Shown in pieces: positions 60,742 to 64,000 of a DNA stretch of 64,000 nucleotides; the stretch's first letter is position 1; every line of letters begins with the position of its first letter. The stretch comes from Acidobacteriota bacterium (GTDB taxonomy: Bacteria > Acidobacteriota > Terriglobia > UBA7540): contig SCRD01000008.1 in NCBI GenBank assembly GCA_004298155.1, positions 310,001 through 374,000 on the forward strand. The letters are read 5' to 3'. The notes beneath the pieces are model-generated. The model worked only from the letters and a program-made list of their open reading frames with translations. It ran no database searches and had not been told where the DNA came from. The translations under genes were made by a program, and so were the position numbers.

Positions 60742-61239
60742 ATGAGACTCAAGTCACGCACAATATTATGGGGAGTTCTTCCCATCCTTGTCGCCTCTCT
60801 TTGTGTCGAGGCTGCGTCTCCCCAAACCAAGATTGCGCCTTCCGGCGATACCATCCTGGGCGCGACCTCGCCGAGAGGGAAGGCAGTTGTTACGATTCAC
60901 ACGGCCATCGTTGAAGGTGATTGCGCAAAGGCGTGCCCTGCGAGCCGTGTGTGGTGGGATTGGGGGGTAAAGCAGGTTCCCGTTGTTGAGAGTCTGAATG
61001 TCTCCGTCAGCGGCCATAAAGTGGTGGTCCCGCTTTCGGTGTACGCGTCTATGTTTGACCCAGTAGAGGCATCTCTTCGATACGAGAAAGGAAGCTTCGT
61101 ATTGCGGGTTGAAGGTGCAGATGCAAGCGAGTCTTACTTCGAGTTAGTCTACTTCAACCGAGAGGAAGTCACTGAGCTGAGGATTTATGCCACCGAGTTC
61201 CCGGAACATCCTGTGCAAATTACACACTTTTACTATTAA
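60742..61239 (+). CDS. Exported protein of unknown function
   Basis: A 165-residue protein with a signal peptide (TILWGVLPILVASLCVEAAS). The mature chain is predicted beta-rich (KAVVTIHTAIVEGDCAKACP, HKVVVPLSVYASMFDPVEAS) with a Cys pair (residues near 61 and 65) that may form a disulphide. No family recognised. Stand-alone gene between trpE and the hydrolase; 61240-61474 shows no further gene. Confidence 0.68.
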   Translation: MRLKSRTILWGVLPILVASLCVEAASPQTKIAPSGDTILGATSPRGKAVVTIHTAIVEGDCAKACPASRVWWDWGVKQVPVVESLNVSVSGHKVVVPLSVYASMFDPVEASLRYEKGSFVLRVEGADASESYFELVYFNREEVTELRIYATEFPEHPVQITHFYY

Positions 61240-61474
61240 CAACCAATTAGCCCGAATTCGTCCGCAGGTATCAAGCGTGGGCCTCTAGGTCCATGGTTCT
61301 TATTTTTGCCGTGCCGGGTAAAAGCCAAAAAATCGCAGGCCGCGAGAAGCGCAGTCTTCGCTATCGCCTTTGTGCCAGCCCCGCACCTTCATCACATGCA
61401 TTGACAAAAGTCTGCTTGGAGCGGAGACTTTCCCATGCTCATCCTGATCTGCTTTGTTGACTGGAGGTAGTTGA

Positions 61475-63724
61475 ATGCCCACACGGCGAAAATTTATTCA
61501 GACAAACATCCTTGGTGCGGCGATGGCCCTGACCGGGCGCGATGCTTTTGCGGCGGGTTTACCGTCAGTTCCGCAGGCCGCTCCGCCGGGAGATGAAGGC
61601 AAGCGGGACTTTTGGAATGACCTGCCGCGTTATCTCACCGTGCAGATGAATGAAGCCCGTGCGCGGCGCCTGGCCGAATTGCGCGCCATGCGTACGGAAG
61701 CCGATGTGCGAGCGCGAATCGAAAAAGTGCGCTCGAAGGTTTGGAAACTTATTGGCGGGCAGTTTGACAAAACTCCGCTGAAGCCGAAAATCGCTGGCAC
61801 GATTGACCGCAGCGATTACCGAATCGAAAAAGTTATCTTCGAAAGTCTTCCGGAGGTTTTTGTCACGGCGAATCTTTACCTGCCCAAAAACCGCAAGCCT
61901 CCTTATCCGGCAATCATTGTTCCGCTGGGCCATTCCGACATTGGAAAATCGTTCTACTACTACCAGTATGTCTGCCAGTCGCTGGCGAGAAAAGGTTATG
62001 CGGTGCTTCCTTTTGATCCTTTCGGGCAAGGCGAACGGCAACAGTTTCTGGATCCTCGTACCGGCAAGAGCCATTTTGGACCGACGGGTGAACACGACCA
62101 GGCGGGCCGTCCCATGCTGCTGTTCGGCTCGCAATTTGAGCAGTACCGCACCTGGGACGGCATCCGCGCCGTCGATTATCTCCTCACGCGGCCGGAAGTT
62201 GATCCGGAGCGCATTGGCTGCACGGGACAATCGGGCGGGGGAACCATGACGATGTGGCTGGCAGCGCTCGAACCCCGCATTAAAGTGGCCGTGACTTCAG
62301 ACGGGCAGAATGAAAATCTTGCCGGGCCGTCCTACGCTCCCCCAGGTGCGGTGGACGACGCTGAACAGAACATCGTGGGCAGCCTTCCAGAAGGCATTGA
62401 CCGCGGCGACCTTTTCCTGGCGTTTGCACCCAAGCCGCAGCTCATTATGTATTCCCGCACTGACTCCGGCCTGACTTATTCGCCAACGTACGTAGAGGGA
62501 ACCACAGAGATTTATAACGAGGCCCTGGCCGGATACAAGCTGATGGGCGCTGCCGACAAGGTAAAGCTTTTCGGTTCACCGCTGCCTCATGCCTATGACT
62601 TTTTCAATCGACGGGAAGCCTACAGGTGGTTTAACCGCTGGATGGGCAATGAAGATGCAGGAACCGGGGAAGCTAAGTTTGAAAATTCCCCTCCAGACGC
62701 CTTGCAGTGTACCAGCACCGGGCAGGTGCTGACTTCGTTGGGCGGCCGCTCCATTATCGACCTGAACACAGACCGTCTGCGGCAGGTTGCGCAGGCGAGT
62801 CAACCAGCCGGCACGCCGACTGAAGCGAAGGCAGCGCGCGAACGTGCGCGGGAGACCCTCAGCCAACTTCTGGGCCTTCCTGCCGTCCGAGCACCGCTGA
62901 ATCCACGAACCATTTCGTCAAACGTCTGGATGGACGGGATCGCCGTCGATGAGTTCCTGTTTTATTCCGAGCCTCTGGTGCGAGTAACGGGCTGGTTTCT
63001 GAGGCCGGCGAAGGGTGGTCCCTCGTTCCCGACAGTTGTTTTTATTTCAGAAGGAGGCAGGAACCATATCTTGTATGAAACGTCGAGCATCAGCCGTCTG
63101 GTGCGAAAGGGCGTTGCTGTTTGTGCCATTGACCTTCGCGGGCTGGGAGTTTCCACTCCGCGCAATCCTTCCGCTGGGCCGCTATTCTATCAGGACGTGC
63201 CTCTTGACGAGCGTTACGCCTGGGCGTGTTTCTGTCTCGGCAAGCCGTTCCTGGGCCAGCGGGTTTGGGACATTATCCGCTGCCTCGATTACCTCCAAAC
63301 CAGGCGCGACGTGGACCCGCGCCGCATCCTTGGCCTCGGTGAAGGAGGCGCCGCGATTGCTCTGCTCCTTTCTGCAGTGCTGGATGAGCGCCTTCACTCC
63401 GTGCTGTTTGACCGCCCGATTGCCACGTACGCGTCAATCGTGGAATCGAAAGCGTACTCTCTTAACCTCGCCTGGTTTCTGTTCGATATCCTTCGGCACT
63501 TCGACTTGCCCAATCTTACGGCGCTGCTGGCCCCGCGGCCGTGCTGGGTGCTTAACGCCACCAACTCGCAAGGGGGGGCCCTTGCCGAGTCAGAGGTATC
63601 GTCGCTTTACAGGCAAGCCGTTCGGTCGTTCAGCCAATACGGCGCCGCTGAAAGGATTCGGTTCCTGGTTCGCCCGGAGCAGGAAAGCGAGGCTGTCTTC
63701 CAGGACTGGCTTGGGACGGCTTAG
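61475..63724 (+). CDS. Tat-exported tandem alpha/beta hydrolase (acetyl-xylan-esterase-like)
   Basis: A 749-residue protein with a twin-arginine signal (TRRKFIQTNILGAAMALTG). The first alpha/beta-hydrolase domain (about 120-400) has PAIIVPLGHSD, FDPFGQGERQQF and the nucleophile elbow CTGQSGGGT with Ser253; the catalytic His is probably in SPLPHAYDF. The second domain (about 470-745) has FPTVVFISEGGRNH and VCAIDLRGLGVS, but its elbow reads GLGEGGAA with Glu623 where Ser is expected, so it is likely non-catalytic or uses another residue. GGAGGT lies 7 nt before the ATG. Probably a carbohydrate esterase or peptidase in the periplasm. Confidence 0.82.
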   Translation: MPTRRKFIQTNILGAAMALTGRDAFAAGLPSVPQAAPPGDEGKRDFWNDLPRYLTVQMNEARARRLAELRAMRTEADVRARIEKVRSKVWKLIGGQFDKTPLKPKIAGTIDRSDYRIEKVIFESLPEVFVTANLYLPKNRKPPYPAIIVPLGHSDIGKSFYYYQYVCQSLARKGYAVLPFDPFGQGERQQFLDPRTGKSHFGPTGEHDQAGRPMLLFGSQFEQYRTWDGIRAVDYLLTRPEVDPERIGCTGQSGGGTMTMWLAALEPRIKVAVTSDGQNENLAGPSYAPPGAVDDAEQNIVGSLPEGIDRGDLFLAFAPKPQLIMYSRTDSGLTYSPTYVEGTTEIYNEALAGYKLMGAADKVKLFGSPLPHAYDFFNRREAYRWFNRWMGNEDAGTGEAKFENSPPDALQCTSTGQVLTSLGGRSIIDLNTDRLRQVAQASQPAGTPTEAKAARERARETLSQLLGLPAVRAPLNPRTISSNVWMDGIAVDEFLFYSEPLVRVTGWFLRPAKGGPSFPTVVFISEGGRNHILYETSSISRLVRKGVAVCAIDLRGLGVSTPRNPSAGPLFYQDVPLDERYAWACFCLGKPFLGQRVWDIIRCLDYLQTRRDVDPRRILGLGEGGAAIALLLSAVLDERLHSVLFDRPIATYASIVESKAYSLNLAWFLFDILRHFDLPNLTALLAPRPCWVLNATNSQGGALAESEVSSLYRQAVRSFSQYGAAERIRFLVRPEQESEAVFQDWLGTA

Positions 63725-63792
63725 GAATTGGCAGGCCTGGCTCGTGGCAACGCGCCAGGGGATCAAGCAGATCATTTGCGCTGAAGTGACTC

Positions 63793-63999
63793 TTACTGCG
63801 TCCTGGGGGTATGCGCCAGCATTCCTTCAAGGCGCGCTTTCACTTCAGGCCATTCGGAGTCAATGATGCTGAAATAGACGGTGTGCCGGATGCGGCCCGT
63901 CCATGTCAGCATGTGGTTGCGCAGGGTCCCTTCTTCTTTGGCGCCCAGGCGCAGAATAGCTTCGCGTGAGCGCTGGTTCAGCGAGTCCGTTTTGAATTC
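63793..63999 (-). CDS. GNAT-family N-acetyltransferase, C-terminal part (cut by window edge)
   Basis: The last 68 codons before TAA at 63795-63793 read from the window end as EFKTDSLNQRSREAILRLGA, then KEEGTLRNHMLTWTGRIRHT and VYFSIIDSEWPEVKARLEGM. This is the C-terminal acetyl-CoA/acceptor portion of RimJ/RimL-like GNAT enzymes. The N-terminal part is beyond the window. Convergent with the tandem hydrolase. Confidence 0.8.
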   Translation of the reverse strand, partial: EFKTDSLNQRSREAILRLGAKEEGTLRNHMLTWTGRIRHTVYFSIIDSEWPEVKARLEGMLAHTPRTQ

Positions 64000-64000
64000 C

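Noticed and set aside
1-64000. CRISPR array, tRNA or rRNA gene
   Set aside because: No regularly spaced direct repeats and no recognisable tRNA or rRNA core sequences were found on reading both strands. Only the reverse complement of the 16S 3' end at 55171-55185 was seen, and that is a Shine-Dalgarno region.

Overview
The window is about 60% GC bacterial chromosome with no rRNA, tRNA or CRISPR array that I can recognise. Gene content points to the Acidobacteriota (class-level guess Terriglobia or a relative): a large secreted BNR-repeat / choice-of-anchor-D protein, a secreted carboxypeptidase-regulatory-domain protein, a fused AroD-AroE, a GH172 (DUF2961) enzyme, many twin-arginine or Sec-exported proteins of unknown function, and a four-helix-bundle (23S intervening-sequence type) gene. 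This assignment is from recognised family patterns, not from a database search.

Layout. 1-12 kb holds housekeeping genes: the start of a ferredoxin, a Crp/Fnr regulator, two tandem D-2-hydroxyacid dehydrogenases, a GH172 enzyme, a TrmH-type methyltransferase translationally coupled to rarA, a CoA-binding protein, hisC, and a leftward trpS-scpA-scpB-pseudouridine synthase operon. 12-21 kb is a leftward fatty-acid operon, yceD-rpmF-plsX-fabH-fabD-fabG-acpP-fabF, with etfB-etfA behind it. It has a near-consensus sigma70 promoter at 21.1 kb and a second one directly before acpP. 21-25 kb carries an envelope-glycan set: O-antigen ligase, MurJ-like flippase and a GT4.

25.2-29.9 kb is a degenerate accessory zone. 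It contains an AT-rich junction, an RHS remnant, two translationally coupled small genes, three copies of a hairpin repeat with compensatory base changes, a 167-bp MITE-like inverted repeat, an MFS transporter, a histidine-kinase fragment, a truncated REP-associated transposase start with a REP hairpin, and a small membrane-protein gene with its own terminator. The 1452-residue BNR/Ig-like surface protein follows.

34.5-47.2 kb is an exopolysaccharide neighbourhood: Gfo/Idh/MocA oxidoreductase, a probable alpha/alpha-barrel protein, asparagine synthase, GT4, a polyprenyl-phosphate sugar transferase and two GT2 proteins. It is interrupted by REP/BIME elements, a four-helix-bundle gene flanked by inverted repeats, and an inverted pair of a roughly 90-bp dispersed repeat. 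47-64 kb returns to housekeeping: an AI-2E family transporter, glmU, a ThiF/MoeB-like protein, pcm, a dolichyl-phosphate-type GT2, a NUDIX hydrolase, aroDE, MscS, trpE and a tandem alpha/beta hydrolase, ending in a truncated GNAT gene.

The most notable unexplained element is at 55129-55381. A TTGACT-N17-TAATAT promoter drives a roughly 218-nt structured transcript. Near its 5' end is a 15-nt perfect complement of the usual bacterial 16S rRNA 3' end, placed as a ribosome binding site for a 13-codon ORF. Alternative hairpins follow, and the transcript ends in a 12-bp intrinsic terminator. It has no downstream co-directional gene to attenuate, so it looks like a free-standing small RNA or micro-peptide gene.
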